Positions 1 to 6,250 of a stretch of DNA of 6,582 nucleotides are shown in pieces. Both the position numbers and the translations under genes were made by a program. The notes below the pieces were generated by a model. It was given only the letters and a program-made list of their open reading frames with translations, was not told the DNA's origin and did not search any database. This stretch comes from Cytophagales bacterium. Its GTDB lineage: Bacteria > Bacteroidota > Bacteroidia > Cytophagales > Cyclobacteriaceae. Each line of letters starts with the position of its first letter. Position 1 is the first letter of the stretch. The stretch spans positions 1-6,582 of the forward strand of contig DNZD01000021.1 in the NCBI GenBank assembly GCA_003504855.1. Reading direction: 5' to 3'.

Positions 1-1
1 A

Positions 2-136
2 TTGGATCATTATAAATCCATAGATGCTCTGGAACATGGATACAATGTTTTGTTTACCGGATGCGGATTGACTTATTTGATTGTATATGGAATGATGCAT
101 TATTTATCAAAGAACAGAGGTATGGTGAACCTGTGA
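2..136 (+). CDS. C-terminal fragment of a probable membrane transporter (MFS-like), cut by the left edge
   Basis: An open frame enters from the left edge and ends at a TGA (134-136), giving 44 residues with no start inside the window. The visible part has a short polar stretch (DHYKSIDALEHGY), then one hydrophobic segment of about 20 residues (VLFTGCGLTYLIVYGMM), then a short basic tail (HYLSKNRGMVNL). This layout fits the last transmembrane helix and cytoplasmic tail of a polytopic inner-membrane protein. The pattern of a G-Y/F start, a glycine-rich helix and a closing H-x-L resembles from memory the C-terminus of MFS anion:cation symporters such as hexuronate transporters, but 44 residues are too few to be sure. 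It runs towards the minus-strand oxidoreductase gene, so the two are convergent. The frame being real is moderately likely; the transporter family is a guess. Confidence 0.45.
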   Translation: MDHYKSIDALEHGYNVLFTGCGLTYLIVYGMMHYLSKNRGMVNL

Positions 137-260
137 ATGCTTAAATGTTTATTGGATTATTGGTCAATAACATTAAAACTTTATTCGGACAGAACAATAT
201 ATATTATCCGAATGAGAGATAATATAAATGAGATTTCTTAGAAAAAACCGGGAAGGACAA
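137..260. other. AT-rich intergenic region between convergent genes
   Basis: This 124-base stretch separates the stop of the left-edge plus-strand fragment from the stop of the minus-strand oxidoreductase. It is visibly richer in A and T than the coding DNA around it. It contains two small inverted repeats: ATTCGGA at 183-189 pairing with TCCGAAT at 207-213 across a 17-base loop, and TTATTG at 157-162 facing CAATAA at 165-170. Transcription from both sides would be expected to stop here, but neither repeat is GC-rich or followed by a clear T-run, so no terminator can be called with confidence. No credible gene is seen. Confidence 0.5.
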
Positions 261-1409
261 CTAAAACTTCACCCATTTGTCTTTAGACTTGCCACTTTGA
301 ATGACACGCTCAATAAACTGCATACCGCGCACGCCATCACTCACCGTGGGAAAATCAAGCATCGGATCAGGCTCTTTACCATCTTTTTTCGCTATGACTG
401 CTTTCGCAAAATTGCGATAGATATTAGCAAATGCTTCCAGATAACCTTCGGGATGTCCTGCCGGAATGCGTTGATGAGCCGTTGATTCGGGATAAAGATT
501 TCCAACCCCTGTACGATAGATTTCGGTCTGCTTACCATTCCATCTTACGATAAGCGTATTGGGTTCTTGCTGTGACCATTCCAATCCGCCCAATTCTCCG
601 TATGCTCTGATTTTAAGATTGTTTTCTTCTCCGGCTGAAATTTGTGATGCAAACAGGATACCTCTGGCTCCATTATCCATATGCAATAAAACATTACCAT
701 CATCATCGAGCAATCTACCGGGTACTATAATCGATATATCTGCACACAATTCTACAATTTTAAGTCCTGTAATATATTCTGCAAGGTTTTCGGCATGGGT
801 ACCAATGTCTCCGATTGCACCTCCCAGGCCAGATTGCTTTGGGTCTGTTCGCCAGGAGGCCTGCATATTACCTGTCTTCTCAAGGGAGGTACTCAGCCAG
901 CCCTGCGGATACTCGACATATACCTTGCGGATGGCTCCGAGTTTGCCGGCCTTCACCATATGCCGGGCTTCTTTCACCATAGGATAACCGGTATATGTGT
1001 GGGTCAATGCGAGTACAAGTCCCGATTTCTCAACGAGTTTCTTAAGCACATTAGCTTCCTTAAGTGAAAAAGCGATAGGCTTCTCAACCACCACATGGAA
1101 TCCATTTTCAAGGGCCATTTTGGTAGGGGCAAAATGAACGTGGTTGGGGGTTACGACTGAAACAAAATCCATTCGTTTGTCGGCGGGCATCCTGCGTTCC
1201 CTTTCCATCATTTCCGGAAAAGTGTTGTAAACACGATCGGGATCGAGGTATAAGGCCTCACCAGTAGCCTGAGATTCTTCCGGTTTGATACTGAAAGCGC
1301 CACACACCAGTTCAATTTCTCCATCAATTCCAGCAGCCTTCCGGTGGATGGGCCCAATGAAAGAACCGATGCCGCCACCTACCATACCCATTCGCAATTT
1401 TCTGTTCAT
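261..1409 (-). CDS. Gfo/Idh/MocA-family NAD(P)-dependent oxidoreductase
   Basis: A complete 382-residue protein, a normal length for this family of cytoplasmic sugar and cyclitol dehydrogenases. The N-terminal Rossmann fold shows a nucleotide-binding glycine-rich loop (MVGGGIGSFIG, residues 9-19). The family hallmark VEKPIA lies at 108-113, with Lys110 the expected catalytic lysine. The GDIGTHAENL segment (200-209) is this family's version of the substrate-pocket motif, with Asp201 and His205 the likely catalytic pair. No signal peptide is visible. ATG at 1409-1407 is chosen because the nucleotide-binding strand follows at once and an in-frame stop lies about 24 bases upstream; no Shine-Dalgarno is near it. 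The gene follows wecE after 94 bases, so it may be a separate unit or the operon's last gene. Substrate is unknown: sugars, inositols and sugar nucleotides are all known for this family. A role with xylose or the amino-sugar cassette is possible but not shown. Confidence 0.93.
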   Translation of the reverse strand: MNRKLRMGMVGGGIGSFIGPIHRKAAGIDGEIELVCGAFSIKPEESQATGEALYLDPDRVYNTFPEMMERERRMPADKRMDFVSVVTPNHVHFAPTKMALENGFHVVVEKPIAFSLKEANVLKKLVEKSGLVLALTHTYTGYPMVKEARHMVKAGKLGAIRKVYVEYPQGWLSTSLEKTGNMQASWRTDPKQSGLGGAIGDIGTHAENLAEYITGLKIVELCADISIIVPGRLLDDDGNVLLHMDNGARGILFASQISAGEENNLKIRAYGELGGLEWSQQEPNTLIVRWNGKQTEIYRTGVGNLYPESTAHQRIPAGHPEGYLEAFANIYRNFAKAVIAKKDGKEPDPMLDFPTVSDGVRGMQFIERVIQSGKSKDKWVKF

Positions 1410-1503
1410 AATCGAAATTCGTTTTTGAGTTAAGACGTATCTCCTGACCCATTACAGGGTCGGGTTAAAGTTAATTACTCCCAGGGTTGAAAGTGTCTAA
1501 ATT
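1410..1503 (-). promoter_or_regulatory. Intergenic leader of the oxidoreductase gene with a small hairpin and weak promoter-like element
   Basis: This is the largest gap inside the minus-strand gene block. On the minus strand it contains TAACTTTA, a 5-of-6 match to the fixed positions of the Bacteroidota -7 element TAnnTTTG, but with no convincing -33 TTG box at the right spacing. Downstream of it is a perfect 5-bp inverted repeat, GACCC and GGGTC, at 1446-1450 and 1457-1461 with a 6-base loop. An AGGAG follows the hairpin but lies about 31 bases from the oxidoreductase ATG, too far to act as its ribosome site. The gap may carry a promoter or an attenuating structure; neither is proven. Confidence 0.25.
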
Positions 1504-2631
1504 TCAGGAATTATAAAACCGGTATATCGAGTTTATTACCCGGTCAATATCCTGTTTGGCCAAGTCGGTATAGAACGGTAAACGCAAGAGGCAATCAGCA
1601 TAGCGCTCGGTGTGCTCAAGCGGTTTCCCCTGGTAGTGGGGTTTGAAGTATGGGCTTGTGTGAAGTGGTATGTAATGAAAAATTGCCTGGATGCCATCCT
1701 GCCGAAGATGTATCATCATGGCATCGCGCTCCTGAACAGACCGGAACACCGTGTAGAACATGTGGGCATTGTTCGTGGCATACGCCGGTATCTGTGGAGT
1801 CTGTAGGTGTCCTTCCCGAACCTGAAAGTTCAGGCCTTCCTGGTATTGACCCCATACTTCCTTTCGGCGGTTTTGAATAAACTCCATGTGCTCTAACTGG
1901 GCCCAAAGAAAGGCAGCCGTCATTTCTGACGGGAGGAATGAAGACCCGATGTCGATCCAACTGTACTTATCTACTTCACCACGGGAAAAAGCTGAGCGGT
2001 TGGTACCCTTTTCCCACAGGATTTCGGCGCGGGAAATGAATTGCGGGTCATTGATCACCAACATGCCGCCTTCTCCTGAGATGATGTTTTTGGTCTCATG
2101 AAATGAAAAACAAGCCAGGTGTCCTATGGAGCCCAATGGTCGTCCTTTATAATAAGAATCAATAGCTTGCGCCGCATCTTCAATGACATGAAAGCCGTGC
2201 TGGCGGGAAAGCTCCATGATAGGATCCATATCGCAGGAGATGCCTGCATAGTGCACCACCACCACCGCCTTGGTCCGCGGGGTAATCAGGGAACGTACAT
2301 GTTCCACGTCCAGATTTGGACAATCTTGCGCTACATCAGCGAACACCAGGGTAGCACCCCGAAGGGCAAATGCGTTTGCAGTTGAAACAAACGTGAAAGA
2401 AGGCAGGATGATCTCATCTCCGGACCCGACGTTTAACAACAGGGCGGTCATCTCCAGGGCGTCGGTGCAGGACTGGGTAAGCAGCGCCTTTCGGAAACCA
2501 AACCTGGACTCAAAAAAAAGCTGGCATTGCTGGGTATAATGACCATTTCCGGAGAGCTTTTCGCGCTCTACGGCATCGCGGATGTAGTCCAACTCCTTCC
2601 CGGTAAGGTGGGGTTTATTGAAACCGAGCAT
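1504..2631 (-). CDS. wecE: WecE-type dTDP-4-amino-4,6-dideoxyhexose transaminase (DegT/DnrJ/EryC1/StrS family)
   Basis: The protein is 375 residues, almost the same length as E. coli WecE (RffA), and resembles it throughout from memory. WecE transfers an amino group from glutamate, using PLP, to C4 of dTDP-4-keto-6-deoxyglucose to give dTDP-4-amino-4,6-dideoxygalactose (dTDP-Fuc4N). Seen in sequence: PSFTFVSTANAF (77-88), the cofactor-binding EDAAQ (151-155), and CFSFHETKN (174-182) with Lys181 as the PLP Schiff-base lysine. EKGTNRSAFSRG (207-218) and DKYSWIDIGSSFLPSE (221-236) are also typical of WecE, as is the C-terminal HYIPLHTSPY. ATG at 2631-2629 aligns with the family start; it lies 41 bases after the methyltransferase stop and has no clear Shine-Dalgarno. 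Family and reaction class are secure. The exact product (Fuc4N rather than another 4-amino sugar) is inferred. In enterobacteria this enzyme serves common antigen; here its partners suggest another surface glycan or lipid-linked sugar. Confidence 0.9.
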   Translation of the reverse strand: MLGFNKPHLTGKELDYIRDAVEREKLSGNGHYTQQCQLFFESRFGFRKALLTQSCTDALEMTALLLNVGSGDEIILPSFTFVSTANAFALRGATLVFADVAQDCPNLDVEHVRSLITPRTKAVVVVHYAGISCDMDPIMELSRQHGFHVIEDAAQAIDSYYKGRPLGSIGHLACFSFHETKNIISGEGGMLVINDPQFISRAEILWEKGTNRSAFSRGEVDKYSWIDIGSSFLPSEMTAAFLWAQLEHMEFIQNRRKEVWGQYQEGLNFQVREGHLQTPQIPAYATNNAHMFYTVFRSVQERDAMMIHLRQDGIQAIFHYIPLHTSPYFKPHYQGKPLEHTERYADCLLRLPFYTDLAKQDIDRVINSIYRFYNS

Positions 2632-2647
2632 TTTGGTAATGGTCGGT

Positions 2648-2655
2648 CAAAGGTA
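2648..2655 (-). promoter_or_regulatory. Possible internal -7 promoter element upstream of wecE
   Basis: On the minus strand this reads TACCTTTG, an exact match to the TAnnTTTG -7 consensus of Bacteroidota housekeeping promoters. It lies in the only non-coding gap (41 bases) between the methyltransferase and wecE and ends 16 bases before the wecE ATG, which would leave a very short leader. No good -33 TTG box is visible at the expected distance upstream, where the methyltransferase gene ends. An 8-base element with two free positions can occur by chance, so this is only a candidate. Confidence 0.2.
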
Positions 2656-2672
2656 ATAAATAGATCTTCTGG

Positions 2673-3305
2673 TCATGCAGCTATGGCCTTTCTTACCAGG
2701 ATGGTAAAGTCAAAAATCCCGTAATCATGCAGCAGCGCCACATTCCGGGAGAAGTTCTTCTTGCAATAATCGAACAGGAAGAGTGGGTCCGCATAGTATA
2801 GCTCAGGTCTCATGCGGTCATGATCAGAATAGCTGGTGAGTGCATTAAATGCGAATCCGCGGGTACTGGATTCGTTCATGGCATGCAGTGTGGTAAGAAT
2901 ATACGAGAGCCAGGTTTCATCGGATGAACTGTTTCTCACGTTGAAGATGCCGCTGGCAACAGCATAATCGGCCGTCTGGATCTCATCATAACTGGTCAGG
3001 GCACGAAAAGAAACAGATGCAACCGGGTATTGCTTGCGGGCTGCAGCAACCATTTCAGGTAAAGCATCATAGCCGGTATATAAGAAGCGGTCAGGAAACT
3101 CCTCTTGGAGCAATTGAATCAAATCACCACTCCCACAGCCTAAATCGTTAATAGAAAAACTCCCGGTAGGTTCAATTACTTTTATCAACTGACGGAAACG
3201 GATCCATTGCGCCTGACGATCACGCCATCCCATGCCCTCAGCGGAAGGTCCAAAGTCCTGGAGTTTCCTCCGAAAGAAATCATCGATCTCTTCAGGCAGG
3301 ATCAT
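2673..3305 (-). CDS. Class I SAM-dependent methyltransferase
   Basis: A 210-residue cytoplasmic protein with a single Rossmann-type methyltransferase domain. SAM-binding motif I is NDLGCGSGD (53-61). The acidic end of strand 2 is YTGYDALPEM (76-85), with Asp80 the likely ribose-binding residue. Strand 4 appears as DYAVASGIFNVR (113-124). The C-terminal part has PELYYADPLFLFDYC (147-161) and ends HDYGIFDFTILVRK, consistent with the closing strands of the fold. The methyl acceptor cannot be read from sequence. Placed between a glycosyltransferase and a sugar aminotransferase, it may O- or N-methylate the sugar made by this cassette, which is inference. The ATG at 3305-3303 lies inside the end of the glycosyltransferase gene: the two overlap by 14 bases, ATGATCCTGCCTGA, which points to translational coupling. 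There is no Shine-Dalgarno, and the start codon lies in one arm of an inverted repeat. Confidence 0.88.
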   Translation of the reverse strand: MILPEEIDDFFRRKLQDFGPSAEGMGWRDRQAQWIRFRQLIKVIEPTGSFSINDLGCGSGDLIQLLQEEFPDRFLYTGYDALPEMVAAARKQYPVASVSFRALTSYDEIQTADYAVASGIFNVRNSSSDETWLSYILTTLHAMNESSTRGFAFNALTSYSDHDRMRPELYYADPLFLFDYCKKNFSRNVALLHDYGIFDFTILVRKAIAA

Positions 3306-4224
3306 TCGAACGATAGATTTTACGAATGATGCTCAGCGGGCGTGCCTTGATCTCATTGAACATTTTGGACAAATAGATCCCAAATATGCCCAATCGTAAC
3401 AAAATCAATCCCCCCACCAACCAGATGCTGGCAACGGTACTGGCCCACCCCTCAATATCAACACCTTGCCAGATCTTTTTATAAATAATCACACCGACAT
3501 TAATCAAAGCAAAAAAGAAACACAGGAAGCCAATGACAAAGGCCAGGTACAACGGGCGATTACTGAGGGAGGTGATCGAATCGATGGCCATCCGGATTTT
3601 CTTCGACAACGTATACGCCGAGGAACCTTTATACCCTTTCTTCGCTGGCACCGCCAATTGTTTGAATCCACTCAACACAAACACACCCCATATTTCCAGT
3701 TCACGCTCTTTGAATTGGGTAACTGCTTGAACATAAGTTCGGGTCATGATTCGTGCCGTTAAGCTGTTGGCCGGATAGTTGAGTGAGGTTAACCAGGAAA
3801 CCAGCTTATAAAAGAACCAACCACTGGTGCGTTCAAACCATCCTCCCTTTCGCTTAATCTGCGTACCATACACAACCTCGAGTTGCGGGTCCTGCTGCAT
3901 CTTCTCCCAAAATACTTCAAATAGCTCCGGATCCTCTTCCAGGTCACAATCAATGAGAAATACAAAGTCACCATCACAACATTGCAACCCGGTCATGATC
4001 GCCTCGTGATGACCAAAATTCCGGGATAGGTCTACGACGGCAATATGGCTGTCATGTTTGGCGAGTTCCAGTACTTTTTGCAAACTATCATCCGGTGAAC
4101 CATCGTTCACAAATACAAACTCATAATCATGAGTTGACTTGCGCACCGAGGCCAGGCATCGATTATAAAACTCGTGGATATACGGCGACGAGTAATACAG
4201 GGTAGTGACAATGGATATTTTCAT
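3292..4224 (-). CDS. Family 2 glycosyltransferase, DPM1/ArnC/GtrB-like, with two C-terminal membrane helices
   Basis: Using the ATG at 4224-4222 the protein has 310 residues. An N-terminal GT-A domain opens with KISIVTTLYYSS, followed by FVFVNDGSPDDS (37-48, nucleotide binding) and LIDCDLEEDPE (90-100, the acidic metal-binding motif of the DxD type). YTLSKKIRMAIDSITSLSNRP (about 204-224) is the typical linker to the membrane part. Two hydrophobic segments follow at about 225-248 and 263-287, and the end, YLSKMFNEIKARP, is typical of this group. Relatives transfer a sugar from a nucleotide to undecaprenyl or dolichyl phosphate at the inner face of the cytoplasmic membrane; this role is inferred here. 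A longer frame begins at TTG 4269, but its 15 extra residues lie inside the wbqC coding region and precede the conserved first strand. The ATG sits 2 bases after the wbqC stop. A GGGG run about 11 bases upstream may help initiation. Confidence 0.92.
   Translation of the reverse strand: MKISIVTTLYYSSPYIHEFYNRCLASVRKSTHDYEFVFVNDGSPDDSLQKVLELAKHDSHIAVVDLSRNFGHHEAIMTGLQCCDGDFVFLIDCDLEEDPELFEVFWEKMQQDPQLEVVYGTQIKRKGGWFERTSGWFFYKLVSWLTSLNYPANSLTARIMTRTYVQAVTQFKERELEIWGVFVLSGFKQLAVPAKKGYKGSSAYTLSKKIRMAIDSITSLSNRPLYLAFVIGFLCFFFALINVGVIIYKKIWQGVDIEGWASTVASIWLVGGLILLRLGIFGIYLSKMFNEIKARPLSIIRKIYRSNDPA
3301..3330 (-). repeat. Inverted repeat enclosing the methyltransferase start codon
   Basis: ATCATTCG at 3301-3308 is the exact reverse complement of CGAATGAT at 3323-3330, with a 14-base loop. 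In the minus-strand transcript this would be an 8-bp AU-rich hairpin near the 3' end of the glycosyltransferase reading frame, and its 3' arm holds the methyltransferase AUG. Ribosomes finishing the glycosyltransferase would melt it, so it could enforce coupled translation. Perfect 8-bp repeats with short loops are expected a couple of times by chance in a window of this size, so only its position makes it notable. Confidence 0.35.
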
Positions 4225-4226
4225 GG

Positions 4227-4922
4227 TCACAAATCCCCGAGGTAGGCCCTTGCATCGGGTCCTTCGCAAAACAACAAATCAATGATACTCACCTCGTGCA
4301 CAAAAGGCGGAAAGGGTTGCAGGTATTCCGGATAGGGTCCGTAGTTCATCCAGGTCAGCTTAATGTTGGCCGTTTGAAAGGATTCTTCCGAAATATAAGC
4401 CTTGGCGGCTGGACCTGAAAGGTATTCCGTGGCCCCTGTCTTACGTAGCAAGTCCAGCAGGCGGTCCTGACGTATACCATCCGGGCTGTACTTCGAAGAC
4501 TGCTCAAAAGCCGTTTGTATCCCGAGCATATCCTGGGCAATATGCCTGATGAGATACTGGTTGAGTTCAGAGAGATTAGTCCACGTTCTGCCCAGGTAGA
4601 AATCTTCAAAAAATGGCCTATAGAGGCTGAAATACCGTGTATTCCCATAGCATTCAGTAATGCGTCTCCAGTGATCGCGCTGCCAATCCGCATTGGATGG
4701 CTGAACCTCCTGAATCAATCGCTTGAGGTTAGTGCCACAGGGGATGCTGATCCAGTCGGCTCCTGCAGGTGTCTTGATCTTATTCCGGTTGCGCCAGTCA
4801 TTTTTGGTAAACTGGACATCATCATAGAACACAAAAAGATCGGCCCTGCGAATCAGGTCGAAGTATCCCTTCCACGGAAGGTAATTAGACTGCAGAACCA
4901 CTACCCTACGGTTCACTGACAT
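4227..4922 (-). CDS. WbqC-family protein
   Basis: A 231-residue protein, the usual length of the WbqC-like family (named for a gene in an O-antigen cluster). The highly conserved N-terminal block is clear: VVLQSNYLPWKGYFDLI (8-24), ADLFVFYDDVQFTKNDWRNR (27-46) and NKIKTPAGADWISIPC (47-62). No signal peptide or membrane segment is seen, so it is probably cytoplasmic. The biochemical function of the family is not established; from memory, an amino-acid or acyl transfer role on O-antigen sugars has been suggested. Its position next to a polyprenyl-phosphate-type glycosyltransferase, a methyltransferase and a 4-amino-sugar transaminase would fit N-acylation of an amino sugar, but that is inference. 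The ATG at 4922-4920 overlaps the xylA stop by one base (TGATG) and there is no Shine-Dalgarno, so translation probably depends on xylA. The gene ends 2 bases before the glycosyltransferase ATG. Confidence 0.9.
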   Translation of the reverse strand: MSVNRRVVVLQSNYLPWKGYFDLIRRADLFVFYDDVQFTKNDWRNRNKIKTPAGADWISIPCGTNLKRLIQEVQPSNADWQRDHWRRITECYGNTRYFSLYRPFFEDFYLGRTWTNLSELNQYLIRHIAQDMLGIQTAFEQSSKYSPDGIRQDRLLDLLRKTGATEYLSGPAAKAYISEESFQTANIKLTWMNYGPYPEYLQPFPPFVHEVSIIDLLFCEGPDARAYLGDL

Positions 4923-6250
4923 CAGACAAACCGCGAGAGTATGTTTTCAAAGTACTCCTGTCGTCCGCTGATCTGCGTGGGTTCTCCCCAGTCGAGTGCG
5001 AGGTTGCGCAGTTCAGCGAGGCTTATCTTGTTGGCTTCAAACTGTTTGCCTTTGGCTGAATCGAATGAACCATACCGCTGTTTGCGGAGTTTGAGGTATT
5101 CACCATCTTCCAAAATGGCATGGGCCGCCAACAAAGCCCGGGCAAAGGCATCCATCCCGCCGATATGGGCGTGAAAAATATCGACGAGGTCGGTAGAATT
5201 ACGTCGGGTCTTCGCATCAAAATTTATCCCGCCGGTAGTAAAGCCCCCAGCCTGCAGAACGACTAACATCGCTTCTGTAAGTTCGTAAACGTTGTTAGGA
5301 AACTGGTCGGTGTCCCACCCATTCTGATAGTCACCGCGGTTGGCATCCATGCTTCCCAATACGCCTGCATCCGCAGCTACCTGAAGTTCGTGTTGAAAGG
5401 TATGGTGTGCCAGGGTAGCGTGATTTACTTCCAGGTTGAGTTTAAAGTCATCCATCAGGTCATGTTGACGCAAGAATGACAACACGGTAGCAGCATCAAA
5501 ATCATATTGATGCTTGCTGGGTTCCATGGGTTTTGGTTCGATAAGGAATGTTCCTTTAAATCCATTTTTCCTTCCATAGTCCCGGGCCATGTGCAAGAAA
5601 GTAGCGAGATGTTCCTGCTCGCGTTTCATGTCTGTATTTAACAGGGTAAGGTATCCCTCTCTTCCGCCCCAGAAGACGTAATTGGCTCCACCCAAGGCAA
5701 CGGTGGCATCAATGGCGTTCTTCACCTGGGCGCCAGCGTGACATACTACCTGAAAATCAGGATTGGTAGCCGCGCCGTTCATGTAGCGGGGATGGGAAAA
5801 CAAATTGGCAGTTCCCCAAAGCAATTTCACACCAGACTCCTTTTGTTTCTGGCCTGCATACTCCACCAGGGCCTGAAGCCTTCTCTCTGATTCACGTAAC
5901 GTTGGCGCCTCGTCAACAATATCGTAGTCGTGAAAGCAATAGTAAGGCGCACCAATCTTGGTCATAAACTCAAAAGCCGCATCCATTTTATCCTTGCCCC
6001 GTGCAACGGCATCCTGTTGCTGAAGCCATGGAAAATTTTTGGTGGGCTGCCCGAAAGGATCTCCACCTGTGCCCCCGAATGAATGCCAATACGCAATGGC
6101 ATAACGCAGGTGTTGCTCCATGGTCTTCTTGCCTACTTTAGCTGTAGCATTATAAAAGCGAAACGCCAGCGGATTATCGGTCTTGGGACCTTCGTACCTG
6201 ATCTTATCAATGCCCTTGAAGTAGGCGCTTCCTGAAGTTGATTTTTTCAT
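4922..6250 (-). CDS. xylA: Xylose isomerase, class II
   Basis: A complete 442-residue enzyme, the length of class II xylose isomerases (E. coli XylA is about 440). It interconverts D-xylose and D-xylulose in the cytoplasm with two divalent metal ions. The TIM-barrel active site is intact: FHDYD (106-110) supplies His107 and Asp110, which promote ring opening, and [14 protein letters not shown] (237-250) supplies metal ligand Glu238 and Lys240. [13 protein letters not shown] (272-284) has Glu274 and His277; [20 protein letters not shown] (299-318) has Asp302, Asp313 and Asp315; GINFDAK (341-347) has Asp345. [14 protein letters not shown] and WGGREGY are also typical. The ATG at 6250-6248 overlaps the xylB stop as ATGA, and codons 2 and 3 are AAA with no Shine-Dalgarno, as often seen in Bacteroidota. 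XylB lies directly upstream, so the pair is a standard xylose-catabolic unit. The function call is very secure. Confidence 0.98.
   Translation of the reverse strand: MKKSTSGSAYFKGIDKIRYEGPKTDNPLAFRFYNATAKVGKKTMEQHLRYAIAYWHSFGGTGGDPFGQPTKNFPWLQQQDAVARGKDKMDAAFEFMTKIGAPYYCFHDYDIVDEAPTLRESERRLQALVEYAGQKQKESGVKLLWGTANLFSHPRYMNGAATNPDFQVVCHAGAQVKNAIDATVALGGANYVFWGGREGYLTLLNTDMKREQEHLATFLHMARDYGRKNGFKGTFLIEPKPMEPSKHQYDFDAATVLSFLRQHDLMDDFKLNLEVNHATLAHHTFQHELQVAADAGVLGSMDANRGDYQNGWDTDQFPNNVYELTEAMLVVLQAGGFTTGGINFDAKTRRNSTDLVDIFHAHIGGMDAFARALLAAHAILEDGEYLKLRKQRYGSFDSAKGKQFEANKISLAELRNLALDWGEPTQISGRQEYFENILSRFV

Noticed and set aside
183..213. 7-bp inverted repeat as a bidirectional terminator between the convergent genes
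   Set aside because: The 17-base loop is long, the stem is weak and no clear T-run follows on either strand. Several repeats this size are expected by chance in the window.
228..485. Plus-strand open frame of 85 codons starting in the left intergenic region
   Set aside because: Most of it is antisense to the 3' end of the oxidoreductase gene and the protein has no recognisable features. An ATG in AT-rich DNA is enough to explain it.
559..987. Plus-strand open frame of 142 codons opposite the oxidoreductase gene
   Set aside because: It lies wholly antisense to a clearly conserved Gfo/Idh/MocA protein, has low-complexity, cysteine- and proline-rich content, and matches no family I recognise.
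1616..1960. Minus-strand open frame of 114 codons within wecE in another frame
   Set aside because: The wecE frame carries the family motifs through this stretch; the alternative frame gives a composition unlike a folded protein.
4866..4881. Small inverted repeat CCTTCC / GGAAGG inside wbqC
   Set aside because: It has 6-bp arms within conserved coding sequence, a 2-base loop and no link to a start, stop or gap; it is explained by chance.
4515..4919. Plus-strand open frame of 134 codons opposite wbqC
   Set aside because: It is antisense to the conserved N-terminal half of the WbqC protein and shows no domain motif of its own.
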